Assembly (NCBI GenBank): GCA_033675265.1
Contig: JAUJYZ010000509.1
Span: 186,001 to 250,000 of the forward strand
Length of the DNA stretch: 64,000 nt
Origin: Actinostola sp. cb2023
Taxonomy: Eukaryota; Cnidaria; Anthozoa; Actiniaria; Actinostolidae
Direction of reading: 5' to 3'
Positions 37,532 through 48,894 of this stretch are shown in pieces (the stretch's first letter is position 1; every line of letters starts with the position of its first letter). The translations under genes were made by a program, and so were the position numbers. The notes beneath the pieces are model-generated. The model worked only from the letters and a program-made list of their open reading frames with translations. It was not told where the DNA came from and did no database searches.

Positions 37532-38640
37532 ACTAGGAAGTCCGTTTAATATTGTCGCTACAGGAGAGGCTGTTTAATCTGTATATATAAGTTCGAGTTT
37601 TAGTGTATTTCTATATTTATCTGTATATATATCTTTCTTTTTTTTTGTGTATATATATTTATGTAATCTGTATGGGGCCTTGGGTTGATCAAATAATACC
37701 AATTATTGCCTAAGGTCCCAAATTCATTTCTGTACATATATTTATATAATCTGTATATATAACTTCGAGTTTTAGTGTATATTTATCTGTATTTATCTGT
37801 ATATATATCTTTCTTTTTTTGTGTATATCTATTTATGTAATCTGTATGGGGCCTTGGGTTGATCAAATAATACCAATTATTGCCTAAGTTCCCAACTTCA
37901 TTTCTGTACATATATTTATATAAGCTGTATATACAAGTTCGATTTGAAGTAACAATTAATAAAAAGCAATTGAGCCTTGGGTTGGCAAATATTTTCACAT
38001 ATTGCCTAAGGTGTCAAAGTCTTTGGAGGGCTGAGAAATCGGCCGGTGGTTCGACTCCACCAAGACCCATGCACCTCCCCTGGTGGATACGTAGCTTTTT
38101 TTGGTGGATATGATTTTTAAGAATTATGAATGACTTTTCGAACTTGGGTCAATTTGTACTCACTATTCCTGCTAGGGATTTCAACGAAACCTCGCCAGTT
38201 TAATATATAGTATCGACATGTTATTTCTACAACACTTGCAAGCATCTAGAAGTTCCTGGGTTAAAACCCTGATTTTAGCGCGATTAAAAACAAAAATCAA
38301 AATTCGACTGTTTTAGCAGATTTGCCATTTCGACTTTTCGAACTTGTAATCACTATTCCGGCTAGGGATTTCAATGAAACCTTGCCAGTTTAATATATAG
38401 TATAGACACGTTATTTCTACAACACTTGCAAGCATCTAGAAGTTCCTGGGTTAAAACCCTGATTTTAGCGCGATTAAAAACAAAAATCAAAATTCGACTG
38501 TTTTAGCAGATTTGCCATTTCGACTTTTCGAACTTGTATTCACTATTCCGGCTAGGGATTTCAATGAAACCTCGCGAGTTTAATATATCGCATAGACACG
38601 TTATCGCTACAACACTTGCAACCATCTAGAAGTCGAATTC
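37532..38640. repeat. 3' flank of YR gene 2 with tandem repeats
   Basis: Starts with two copies of a block of about 175 bases, each with a hairpin of GGGGCCTTGGG and GCCTAAGGTCCC (37673-37721, 37849-37894), and a third, looser hairpin at 37974-38016. Then the T-arm-like motif (38048-38058). From 38132 there are three copies of a 190-200-base unit (starting GACTTTTCGAACTTG at 38132, 38332, 38522), whose single relative is at 30335-30540. Confidence 0.7.
38043..38063 (+). other. tRNA T-arm / box-B-like motif after YR gene 2
   Basis: GGTTCGACTCC in a GGTGG...CCACC stem, with CTTTGGAGGGCT about 30 bases upstream; both match the site after YR gene 1. Not a complete tRNA. Confidence 0.5.
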
Positions 38641-39208
38641 ACACGATTACCGGTGAGTTAACCGAGTTAACCGTCGAGTTCCAAGAGATGTATATAATAC
38701 ATACCCAAAATGCAATCCCATAACACGTTTTCGTTTTCTAAATTTGCATGTATCTTCAACCTATTTTTTTTTTAAAGTCGAGCTTGGAGGACTAAGCGTC
38801 CATCTTCAGGACAAAAAATGTACAAAGTACGTAAGCAAAACAATGTGCGCGAGACAATGGAAAACAAAACGTATAGTTTAACGCATGAAAGAAAATATGC
38901 GCAGCTGAAAAGAAACTACAGAGCGCAAGCTAAAAAAAATTTGAAAAGAAAAAACAACAAAATTATAATCATTGGTGACGTTTTCGTTTGTCTGAGTCTG
39001 GTATGCCCGTGGTATGGCAGCAATTTTGAAGAGTTAATCCCGTGCCGATCAAATAAATATTTTTGGAGTGTTTTGATCACGCAATTCAGCCTTTACCAGG
39101 TTCTTCTCTTATAATTAAGAGAGGGAAGAGTTTGCTCAATGTCTTGCTTTAACATACTTAAAAACATTTTGGGTATGTATTATACTGTAAAGATTCTTTA
39201 TTAATCTG

Positions 39209-41739
39209 ATGTTTAATGTTCTTATAACAGATTCTAATGGTAAACTTGGAAAATATTGCCTCGTGAAATATTCCTTTGTTGGGGATCCGCACCCCATTGA
39301 TATCAGGCCCCATAAGAATTCCAAAGATAAAAAAAAAGGCTACGTAAGAACGAGGCAGTGTACAAAGGACACGCTGAAAGGCCTGCGACAGACGCAAGGA
39401 CCAAGTGCTGCCTTCCATTCCTTCATTGAAGCCAAGGGCAGTCTGGCCAAAGTATCAAGCTGAGGAGAACTGCCAAGAAGCACTGGACAAGTGTCTTACC
39501 TTTCTCGCGAAACAAATTCTTCTTCTAGTGGCCAACGGACAGCCAATTCAGCATATGGGCGAAAGGATGCATGGTTTGATCTCCTTGTTGAGTGTAAAAA
39601 GCAGAACCGTACGCCTGACTCTGCATTCATAAGAGAGGTGAAATGTGCACCTGAACCAGCATGTGTCCTGTCCAGCAACCGTCAAGTAAATGACATTGTA
39701 CGTTTCTGTTGCAATACAGACTACTACAAACCGTCATATGTTGATGCCACCTTTGACTTGGGTGCTTTCAATGTAACAATCATTACATATAAGCACCTAT
39801 TACTAGTGAACAGAAGAGATGGGAAACATCCATCGCTTATTGGTCCAGTACTGGCACACCACAGGAAGACTGCACAGTCGTACACATTTATTTGTAACAC
39901 TTTAAAAAACATCAACCATTCTGCCGAAAACTTGTTGGCTTTTGGTACTGGTGATGAGTCAGCCCTAGCCTTATCCAAGCATTTGAAGACAACTTTCCTT
40001 CAGCTGTCCACCTACTGTGTGAACGTCACATGAAAGGCGTGCTGAAATCAAAGTTCAAAGAGTTTTCAGTACCAACAGCCCATTTGTCGCAGTTTCTAAA
40101 CGACATGCTTGGTGTTCACAGTGACGGGGTATACAGCCATGGCCTTATTGACTGCCTTACAAAAGAGGATTACCTAACAAAATGCAAACAGCTGCAAAGT
40201 ACCTGGGCAGATGCCGGAGTTTTTGGCGATAAAGCTTGGAAGTGGTTTGCAAAATACAAGTCTGACAGCTTTTTCCACTGCCTGGAAGCTAGCGTCAGAG
40301 AGCAGGCAGGATTAGGTAGTTCACCGGAACGCTTCACAACTAACCCTTCCGAGGGAAACAACAAACTCGTGCAAGATTTTGTCAGAAGTGATACTGGCAA
40401 GAAGCGCGTCAACGAGAACGAATTCTGTAAAGCCCTGGCGACACTTGTAAAGCGGCAAGAAAACGATTTGGAAATGGCGATCATTAATCAGGGACCTTAC
40501 AAGTTTCAGTCAGGCTACGAGCACCTAATTGTAAAAGAAGACAAATGGTTGAAAATGAGTCCCACACAGAGAGAGAAAGCACTGAAAAAAGTTCACCAAG
40601 AACCTATCTCCCTGACCTCTTCCACCTTGCCCCTGCACGCTCCAGATACAGGACCCGTTACCAGCCCATTGCTTGAAGAACTAGTCAAAGAAGGTATTGA
40701 TTGGATCCCCTACATGACGCTTGATGGTATCACAAAGAAAGCCGAAGCTATATTGGAAGACAGAAAACAAATAGTTGAGATCCCCAACTCTGATAGGTCG
40801 CTCATGATTCCGAGCAAGTCTAATCCAAGAAATCCCCACGTGGTCAGTGCCATAGCTTCAGGGAGAGTGCACTGTAACTGTGAACACAACAAAAGTTTAT
40901 CGTTGTGTTCACACGCACTGGTGTACGTGCGCTTTTATTCACAAGAAATGAAGTACTTTCGATGGCTTCGCCAAAGGAGAAAGAAAAGTGGAAACACGTC
41001 TGGGATAAATTTGAGCAGCCTTCTCAGAGCAGACATGCCACAACGGAGAGGGAGAAAAGGAGAACGTCCTCCAAGGAAAAGAAATTCTTCCCGTACTGAA
41101 CAACAACAGAGAGATATTTCAAGCTCACAACAATTACCGCATCCACAACATGTTCTTCCAAGCGCTAGCTCACAACAATTACCGCATCCACAACATGTTC
41201 TTCCAAGCGCTAGCTCACAACAATTACCGCATCCACAACATGTTCTTCCAAGCGCTAGCTCACAACAATTACCGCATCCACAACATGTTCTTCCAAGCGC
41301 TAGCTCACAACAGTTTCCGCATCCACAACATGTTCTTCCAAGCGCTAGCTCACAACAATTTCAACATCAACAGCAGCAACAACACTTCCACCTGCAGCCT
41401 TTTCACAACAATAACCCGTTTTTCCTCATATTTCAACATGGGAATATAAGGAAATGTGCTGGATGTGGCGGGCAAATACCAAAACATACTGATACACAAC
41501 CAAGTCTGGTATTGCGACACATGGAGAGGTACCGATACCCTAATGGTGATCCTGTACAGCCATTTGTCTACACCATGGTAAAAGAAAAACCACATCATTA
41601 CCACGCGCAAACTGGATGCCTCCTCAGAAGACACCCTTACTTTTCTCCCGTCCTCATTGATAAATCAGAGGTAGAACACTTATTGACTGATTTCCATAAA
41701 CTCCGTTTGGTTATTGGTATTGATTATTTTGTTCAATAA
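39209..41739 (+). pseudogene. MULE transposase with SWIM zinc finger (probable transposase of element E)
   Basis: Parts in order: a 'YCLVKYSFVGDPH..PHKNSK' amino-terminal block (from a splice acceptor near 39228); the MULE catalytic core with first Asp in 'YVDATFDLG', second in 'GTGDESALA' and Glu in 'TTNPSEGNN'; a SWIM finger (CNC...CSH, near 40880); five 45-base repeats encoding SSQQLPHPQHVLPSA (about 41125-41350); and a CxxC carboxy end. This is the layout of the MULE family common in cnidarians and sponges. Two breaks: an in-frame TGA at 39461-39463 and a one-base frameshift near 39990, between the second Asp and the 'HLLCERHMKG' block. The enzyme would have cut DNA at the ends of element E, whose 9-bp duplication suits a MULE. 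An ORF at 38818-39114 could be an upstream exon, but I see no family match. Confidence 0.8.
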
Positions 41740-42052
41740 GAGACTATGGTAACTTACTTTAACACGGTTCATGAACGTCTTAACGTGAAACAGATCGAAT
41801 CTGTACTCTGAATCTGTAACCATTTTAAATATAAGTATAAAATATGACAGAATCCAATATTTTATGCTCAACTTAGATTTATGTTTGCAATTTTGAATGA
41901 AAGTCAGAAACATTTCTACTAAGCTAGAGTCTACTAAGTTAAGTGCTGGTAGTCTCTGCCTCTAGGTTGTCGTTTTTGCATGAATATCATTCAGTCGGTA
42001 ATGTCAAATATTGTTTTCGCAAAGAACAAATTTGTTGTTATTAGGACAAAAG
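41740..42052. other. Non-coding remnant of element E
   Basis: About 310 bases between the MULE stop codon and the Kolobok insertion; AT-rich, no motif seen. Continues after the Kolobok element at 46790-47012. Confidence 0.4.
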
Positions 42053-42056
42053 TTAA

Positions 42057-42813
42057 GGTGTTTGCCTATTGTTTTGGAACTGTCATACCGAGATTTTTCG
42101 AACGGCCTTTACACTAACATTTTCTTACTCGATCGAACTGAGGTTTACATCAAGTATCACCCATAGTCTGAAGTTTGGTGTCATGTACGTTTTATTGGGG
42201 TACGCGTTGCCATAGTAACGATAAACAATAAACATTGAAATCACTTTAACTCAAATACTGAGCGCTTTTGATGAGATCCAGAAAATCCAATAACATTTTG
42301 CAAAAATATGGAATCTAACAAAACACATATCATGGAATCAAGAAATTATGTATGTTTGTTTTGAATAATTCGCAAAAATATGATTCTTCTTCGAATTTGC
42401 GTGTCGAAAGACATTGCTCAGTATTGTATATAGTGGTTTTATAAAATGACTTTTAAAATACGCCAAAATCTTCCTTCAGCTTATATTTTGATATCTTGAA
42501 CGTTTCAGGGGCTGTCTCCTTCATATAACGAGAACGAAGACCGTCGATTTTTGAGTCAGCACACCTAATCGTGAGATTTGAGCGCTCTCCTAAATTTCTT
42601 TAAAACCACTCGAACGATTTTTAAAAAAAGCTCAGCATGACTTTATGATTGTATAAGCATTGATTCTGTCAAAGTTTAATTTTGGTTGATTCAATTTAAC
42701 ATAGTTAAATTAAATAACAAAGTTGGATGGTGAACAACGGCGTGAATTGCGTCGAAGATTATGCAAATGTATTCACATCGTGTATAACACATTCATCCGT
42801 GACTATTATGATG
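42057..42813 (+). repeat. Left terminal inverted repeat of Kolobok-like element
   Basis: Mirror of 46024-46785, similar throughout with scattered mismatches. Its inner end contains the start MDGEQRRELRRRL, so the same first 30 or so codons also occur, inverted, in the right arm (45821-46114). Confidence 0.85.
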
Positions 42814-44471
42814 AACAATATTATTCAGAATGCAAATCAGTTTCCCTTTTTTCTTTGCTTTGTTTCAAAATGCCTGCAGTGAGCAAACGGTTGAAGCAAA
42901 GAAAGATTCTCATGAAAAAAGCACAGTGTGCAAAGGAAAACTGTTCAGGTAAGCAAAATGAAATTCGAAAGATTCAGCCGACAAGACGTTCTGAGCTCCT
43001 TAGATTCAGAAGAGAGAAACTACGAGCATTTCGACGAAAGCGTTGGCTAGTCCGGAAAAGGTTGAACGAGTGTCCTCCAACACAGTGTTGTCCTCCAGTA
43101 TTGCGTTCAGCAAAGAAAACCTTAGAAGAAAGTCTAGACAGAAACGTCATCATCAATCTGAAATTATTAGTTGAGGGATTGCGCCTGTGCTGTCACTGTC
43201 ATAAAGGTCCTCTATCATTGTGCGACATTTCAAGTCCACCTGTTCTCATTGGTCTGGGTGTTACCTTAGAGATTGAGAGCACTAATTGTAAGAAAACCTG
43301 CAAACTTAGACTCTATAAATCACACAAAACTGGAACTCGTGGACCAAAAGCTGTTTCTTTGAACTCACGTGCAGCTTTAGCAACAATGCATACCGGCCAA
43401 GGCTTTACACATCTAAATGGAACGCTATCACTTCTTGGTCTTGGATCCCTATCAAAAAACACTTTTAAGAAGCGCGAAAGAGAAGTCGGGCTAGCCATAG
43501 AATCCGTATGTCAGGAAAGTTGTAACAAGTTCAAAGAAGAGGAGAAAACTCGTAACAGTAATGTCGATCATGAAGGAGTTGCTTTGGTGTCAGTTTCATA
43601 TGATGGGGCGTGGCAAAAACGTGGTAGAGCTCGAAATTCAGTCAGTGGATTTGGTACGATAATCGGAGAGTCAACAGGAAAAGTTCTCGACTACCGAGTT
43701 AAATCCACACAATGTCGCAGATGTGAATCCATGAAAACAGTTGAACAGAGCAGCATCTCACATGATTGCCGAAAAAATCACTCTGGATCTTCAAAATCCA
43801 TGGAACCAGAAATTGCCGTTGAATGCTTCAACGATGCCCCAAGTTGTGGTCTGAAATACTCAACGTACACTGCTGATGAGGATACTACAATGGAAAGTCA
43901 CATCAAATATCGAGTTGATTATGAGACATCTAAGAAAACTGACAGAAACCATGCAAGTAGAACCCTTGGAAATCGTTTGTACGCTGTCCAGAAATCTGTG
44001 AAAGGATTGACACCAGTGGTCATCACTTACATTCTGAAGCTATTTGCATACTGTGTTGCCAAACATCAGGGAAAACCAGAGGAATTAAAACGTGGTCTCA
44101 AGTCATTGGTTTGTCATGCATTTGGGGACCACACCCACTGTGATTCCAGCTGGTGTGGGGCACTAAAGGATCCATCTACATATCGCCATAGAGACCTCCC
44201 TGGAGGTAAGCCACTCTCAGATGTAAACTTAAGGGCGGCGATTGAAGATGCTCTAAATCCTTTTGATACACTTGACTGGGCTAAAAAGTTAGCTGACTGT
44301 GGTTCAAGCCAGGCTAATGAGTGCGTGAATGGGGTGGTCGCAACTAAAGCTCCCAAGACAAGGCACTACGGTGCATCAGAAAGCATAAACTTCCGAGTAG
44401 CAGCAGATGTGTGTCAGTATAATGAAGATTTAGATTATCTGACACACAACAAAAAAACTAGGTCTGGATGA
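42723..44471 (+). CDS. Mutator-like-domain transposase of Kolobok-like element
   Basis: 582 codons. A very basic start (about 55-115), cysteine pairs (LCCHCHKG), then the conserved 'VSYDGAWQKRGRAR' (first catalytic Asp) and 'GFGTIIGESTGKVLDY' block and CRRCE motif of the Mutator-like transposase domain common in invertebrates; further on 'DRNHASRTLGNRLYAV' and 'HAFGDHTHC..WC'. Would cut out and insert the element at TTAA. The listed start lies in the inverted repeat; the Met of 'MPAVSKRLKQ' about 50 codons later is the first one outside it and may be the real start. The frame ends at TGA 44469-44471, yet an open frame offset by +1 continues straight into the exonuclease from the seven-A run at 44451-44457. 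Confidence 0.75.
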   Translation: MDGEQRRELRRRLCKCIHIVYNTFIRDYYDEQYYSECKSVSLFSLLCFKMPAVSKRLKQRKILMKKAQCAKENCSGKQNEIRKIQPTRRSELLRFRREKLRAFRRKRWLVRKRLNECPPTQCCPPVLRSAKKTLEESLDRNVIINLKLLVEGLRLCCHCHKGPLSLCDISSPPVLIGLGVTLEIESTNCKKTCKLRLYKSHKTGTRGPKAVSLNSRAALATMHTGQGFTHLNGTLSLLGLGSLSKNTFKKREREVGLAIESVCQESCNKFKEEEKTRNSNVDHEGVALVSVSYDGAWQKRGRARNSVSGFGTIIGESTGKVLDYRVKSTQCRRCESMKTVEQSSISHDCRKNHSGSSKSMEPEIAVECFNDAPSCGLKYSTYTADEDTTMESHIKYRVDYETSKKTDRNHASRTLGNRLYAVQKSVKGLTPVVITYILKLFAYCVAKHQGKPEELKRGLKSLVCHAFGDHTHCDSSWCGALKDPSTYRHRDLPGGKPLSDVNLRAAIEDALNPFDTLDWAKKLADCGSSQANECVNGVVATKAPKTRHYGASESINFRVAADVCQYNEDLDYLTHNKKTRSG

Positions 44472-44550
44472 GTGCGTTGTTACAACGGAATATGTAAAAA
44501 ATGGATCGCTAAAACGAAAGAGAGAACAAGAGAGAAAGAAAAAGTGGTCT

Positions 44551-45717
44551 GTGAAGAGAAGAAGGAAAGAACTCAAGAAGACAAGGGTACGAGTCAAAGA
44601 ACGAGAGGAACGAAAAGAAGGATGTTCGTATGAAAGTGGCATTGCGGTAACAGAAGAAGGGAAAGTTGTCCCAAAAGGAGTTTTGAACGAAACTTTGAAC
44701 AACTTCAGTGAGGAAGATCTTCATACAATAGATGGTTTGGTCAACAATTACGAGCAAATGGAAACGCCCAGTGAAGCGCTCCCGCCGCGTGATAAATTCA
44801 AATGTTTCACCTTTGATTTGGAGACAACAGGACTGAAACGGGACTCAGAGATAGTGCAGATCGCTTGCGCGTCTCTTGAAAACAAAGAAATCACTTTCAA
44901 CAGTTATTCAGTACCAGTAGGCAGTATATCACCTCAGGCCTCTAAAGTCAACAAGCTTTCTACCAGTTTCCGTTCTGGCAAAAAGGTCCTCTTGAGAGAC
45001 AACAAAGTTGTTTGTTCAGATATCAACAGCCAAGATGCTTTGGAGAACTTTGTAATTTTTTTAGAAAGGAACTCAGACGATCCCAGCATTCTTATAGCTC
45101 ACAATGGAGATAACTTTGATTTTCCAATTCTATTACATTCTTTAGTGAAATATTCTCTATATGACCGAGTTGCTGCTTTGAACTTTTTGTTTTTGGACAG
45201 TCTGAAAATATTTTCAGAAATTAACAAAGAATCAAGAAATGGCAAGAAAGGCTTAGGTCTTCCAAGTATTTATAGGTGTCTCTTTTCTAAGGACTTTGAA
45301 GCCCATGATGCTTATGAAGACGTCACAGCATTGGGACATTGCTTGCAAGCTGTTTTGCCCGAGACCAATGTTGAAGTTGTAAGATTTTCTAGTTTGATGA
45401 AGAATTTAGCAACTATCAAAAGCAATGTGGAATACAGATCAAAGATTAGCCAACGAGTTCTAACACTGCAAAAACTGCCACTGTCAAGACCAATGAAGGA
45501 AAAAATTGCAAAAGCTGGACTAGACTTTAGTTCTTTATGTAATGTATTTTCAAAGTTAGGCTCAAGAGGACTCATTGCACTTTTAGCCAGGTCAGTAGAT
45601 CAACATTCACATGTTCCTAGAGTTACAAAGAATAGAAGAATTCTCACGACAATTACTAATTTCTTTGAAGGAATAAAAAATAAATACACGACTGTAAGCT
45701 TGTCTAAAAGTGTTTGA
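44551..45717 (+). CDS. DEDDh 3'-5' exonuclease of Kolobok-like element
   Basis: 388 codons, DnaQ/RNase T-like. ExoI 'FDLETTGL' (about residues 88-95) gives the Asp-Glu pair, ExoII 'AHNGDNFDFP' the second Asp, and ExoIII 'HDAYEDV' the His-x4-Asp; so all catalytic residues are present. Upstream of the Met the frame stays open back to 44458 (about 30 more codons), joining the transposase at the seven-A run. I think one long transposase-exonuclease protein is the family norm, and the break is either an indel in the A run or a +1 shift site. A role in trimming DNA ends during transposition or repair is a guess. Confidence 0.8.
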   Translation: MKRRRKELKKTRVRVKEREERKEGCSYESGIAVTEEGKVVPKGVLNETLNNFSEEDLHTIDGLVNNYEQMETPSEALPPRDKFKCFTFDLETTGLKRDSEIVQIACASLENKEITFNSYSVPVGSISPQASKVNKLSTSFRSGKKVLLRDNKVVCSDINSQDALENFVIFLERNSDDPSILIAHNGDNFDFPILLHSLVKYSLYDRVAALNFLFLDSLKIFSEINKESRNGKKGLGLPSIYRCLFSKDFEAHDAYEDVTALGHCLQAVLPETNVEVVRFSSLMKNLATIKSNVEYRSKISQRVLTLQKLPLSRPMKEKIAKAGLDFSSLCNVFSKLGSRGLIALLARSVDQHSHVPRVTKNRRILTTITNFFEGIKNKYTTVSLSKSV

Positions 45718-46023
45718 TATCAATAATATTGGTAGGATTCGCAAAATACAACCAGTGAAAAGAACAAAAAGAAAAAGAGAAAATATGGGAAATGATTAGA
45801 CGGAAACTAAGTACACTAATTTACAAGTTGGGATTTTTGTCCGGCGATATGTTGTATTCTTTCTTTTTTAATTCTTTATTTCTTTTTTGTTTTTGTTTTC
45901 TATATTTGTTTGACGCCGATATTACATATTCTTTTGCTTTTGTTGCTTTAAGCGGAAAAATCCGAAAGGCGGGAATAAACTGAAACGCACCCCCTCTAGA
46001 TTCCCATTTCAAAAGAAAATTTC

Positions 46024-46785
46024 CATCATAATAGTCACGGATGAATGTGTTATACATGATATGAATACATTTGCATAATCTTCGACGCAATTCACGTCGT
46101 TGTTCACCATCCAACTTTGTTATTTAATTTAACTATGTTAAATTAATTGAATCAACCAAAATTAAACTTTGACAGAATCAATGCTTATACAATCATAAAG
46201 TCATGCTGAGCTTTTCTAAAAAATCGTTCGCGTGGTTTTAAAGAAATTTAGGAGAGCGCTCAAATCTCACGATTAGGCGCGCTGACTCAAAAATCGACGG
46301 TCTTCGTTCTCGTTATATGAAGGAGACAGCCCCTGAAACGTTCATGGTATCAAAATATAAGCTGAAGGAAGATTTTGGCGTATTTTAAAAGTCATTTTAT
46401 AAAACCACTATATACAATACTGAGCAATGTCTTTCGACACGCAAATTCGAAGAAGAATCATATTTTTGCGAATTATTCAAAATCAAACATACGTAATTTC
46501 TTGATTCCATGATATGTGTTTTGTTAGATTCCATATTTTTGCAAAATGCTATTGGATTTTCTGGATCTCATCAAAAGCGCTCAGTATTTGAGTTAAAGTG
46601 ATTTCAATGTTTATTGTTTATCGTTACCATGGCAACGCGTACCCCAATAAAACGTACATGATACCAAACTTCAGACTATGGGTGATACTTGATGTAAACC
46701 TCAGTTCGATCGAGTAAGAAAAAGTTAGTGTAAAGGCCGTTCGAAAAATCTCGGTATGGCAGTTCCAAAACAATAGGCAAACACC
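46024..46785 (-). repeat. Right terminal inverted repeat of Kolobok-like element
   Basis: Mirror of 42057-42813. Ends next to TTAA at 46786-46789. Confidence 0.85.
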
Positions 46786-46789
46786 TTAA

Positions 46790-47119
46790 GGTAATATTGT
46801 TATATAAAACAAAAAAGTCAGAGAAGAAAAAGTGTATTTTCATATTTCAATATGAAACCTGACTGTATAATTTTAAGAATTTTTAGATTTGTAATTTAAT
46901 ATTTCCTTTTAACGAGTTGATTATCTATCAATATAAAGTGAACGTTTAAACCGCAAGTCGTCACTCAATCACTAATTAAATTAAAGGTATATTTATGTTT
47001 GTAGTCGAGGTTATGAAGTAGGGGGTTATATTATTCATTATTCCAAAATGACCAAAAGATTTTAAAACAAATTGTTCAATAATTTTTAATACACAAACCG
47101 TCGACTTAACACTTCTTGG
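46790..47119. other. Remnant of element E and inner part of its right inverted end
   Basis: 46790-47012 has no recognisable gene. About 47013-47119 mirrors 21502-21608 and is the inner part of the right arm of E. Confidence 0.7.
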
Positions 47120-47299
47120 AACGACTATGGAAAGCCGTTACTGCCAAAAGGCATTCAGTTTCCACTTGCCTGTTCAAATGGTTTTTGTTAGTACTGAATT
47201 ACACATACTGGTTGTTGAGGTCCCTATGTGTACTGTCGAGTTCCATCAAATGATGTCGAGACGGATTTTTATGTCCGAGTTTTATTTTTCGCTAGAGAG

Positions 47300-47450
47300 T
47301 TTTCTTGATTTCTCGACGAGTTTCTCGATGAGTTTCTAGTGATTTCTCGATGAGTTTCTTGATTTTTCGACGAGTTTCTATGATTTTTCGACGAGTTTCT
47401 AGTGATTTCTCGACGAGTTTCTAGTGTTCTCGACGAGTTTCTTGACTCTA
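47300..47450. repeat. CTCGACGAGTTTCT subterminal repeats (left)
   Basis: Tandem units with TTCTCGACGAGTTTCTAG and TGATTT spacers inside the left end of the IS3EU-like element; the mirror array is at 57750-57960 with more copies. Such subterminal repeats often bind transposase; here that is inference. Confidence 0.75.
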
Positions 47451-47542
47451 ATTACACAGGAAGCCCAATGTGTTCGCGAGAATGTATTTCGCGGGCTTCC
47501 TTTGTATAATCCATGGGTCTTTGCTAGCGCTAGCGATTCAAT

Positions 47543-48894
47543 ATGGATGACGGTGTGAACTTTGCAGTGGACCTTGAAAACTTTTTCCGCGATTTCGATA
47601 AGCTTTTACGGCAACTGGAGTCTTCTTCTGATCATCTTTTTCTTGAATATTTGGAAAGGAAGCTAGAAGACTATTTAAGTATATTGTTTGGTATGGTTTT
47701 TCAGCTGGAAGATGGAAACAACGGCATTGAAAGTGAAGTTCTCAGGCTGTTAAAAGATCTTTATGATTACTCTTATGGAAAATGGGAATTCATTGCCCAA
47801 ACAATTGCTCAACGACAAGTCAAAATTAACCATGGATCTGAATATCACCTTTCTATGGAAAGAACGCTTGGACGTCCAAAATATTCCATTACCAGAGAAC
47901 AATTGCTGACCCTTCGAGAGACTGGCATGAAATGGTCTAAGGTTGCAGAGTGCCTAAATATTAGTGAAAGAACTTTGTTCAGACGAGTTCACGAATTTGA
48001 TATTCATGGGACATTTTCAGATATATCAAACACAGAATTGGATACATTACTGAAGAGTATAATATCCATAACTCCTCGTGCTGGAGAAAGCTATATTCGT
48101 GGAAGTTTGAAAAGCAAAGGCATAATTGTTCAGCGTTGGAGGATAAGGGAGAGGCTACGCATTTTAGATCCAGTGGGGAGAGCAGTGAGGAGGAGCCAGG
48201 CAATACAAAGAAGAGTGTACAATGTGCCTGCACCAAATTGTCTGTGGCACATTGACTCCAACCATAAACTGATAGGTTGGAGAATAATTATTCATGGTGT
48301 GTCGATGGCTATAGTAGAACAATCATCTATGTAAAATCTGCAACTAACAATTTAGCAGCCACAGCTGTTCAATTTTTTCAAAAGGGAACAGATAATTATG
48401 GAATCCCCAGCAGAGTTAGAGGTGATTGTGGTGTAGAAAATTATGATGTGGCAAGGTTTATGATTTTAAGTCGTGGCACAAACAGAGGCAGTTTCATAAC
48501 GGGAAGAAGTGTTCATAACACACGCATTGAGAGATTGTGGAGGGAAGTAAATCGGGTTGTCAACAGTTATTATGCTGCCATATTCAAACACATGGAACAT
48601 CACAACATACAGGACTCAACCAATGAAATTGACATTGCAGCCCTACACATTGTATTCCTTCCTCGTATATCAAGATCATTAGAAGAGTTTACTTCACAAT
48701 GGAACTACCATGGCATCAGAACAGCTGGACAAAGTTCCCCACTTGCCCTCTGGAACTCAGGCATGCTATCACACAACATATTTGACAATCCACAAGATCT
48801 TTATCATTATGGTGTTGACTACAATAGTCTATCACAAGACAACTCAGCTAACTGCATTGTTGTTCCAGAAAACTTACACAAACTTACAGATTAA
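47543..48894 (+). pseudogene. DDE integrase-type transposase of IS3EU-like element, one frameshift
   Basis: First frame 47543-48334, second 48277-48894. An acidic start is followed by a helix-turn-helix (REQLLTLRETGMKW...ISERTLFRRV, about residues 113-147) and an rve-type core: Asp in 'WHIDSNHK', Asp in 'RVRGDCGVEN' and Glu in 'RIERLWRE'. This integrase group is widespread in fish and invertebrates. The frame breaks at about 48298, just after 'IIIHG', where one base appears to be missing. Otherwise complete at about 450 residues. The start codon is just inside the left inverted end, which must hold the promoter. Confidence 0.8.

Larger units (their letters stand above)
42057..46785. mobile_element. 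Kolobok-like DNA transposon (TTAA duplication)
   Basis: Ends GGTGTTTGCCTATTG are mirrored and flanked by TTAA (42053-42056, 46786-46789). Inverted ends are about 757 bp (42057-42813) and 762 bp (46024-46785). The interior carries a Mutator-like transposase ORF followed by an exonuclease ORF, both on the plus strand. Arms contain the stretch TTGAATAATTCGCAAAAATA, like the hairpin of element A. 4.7 kb and nearly complete; the only break seen is a frame change between the two ORFs. Confidence 0.8.

Noticed and set aside
38818..39114. 98-codon ORF as a separate gene
   Set aside because: Low-complexity basic start and no family match; at most an upstream exon of the MULE gene.
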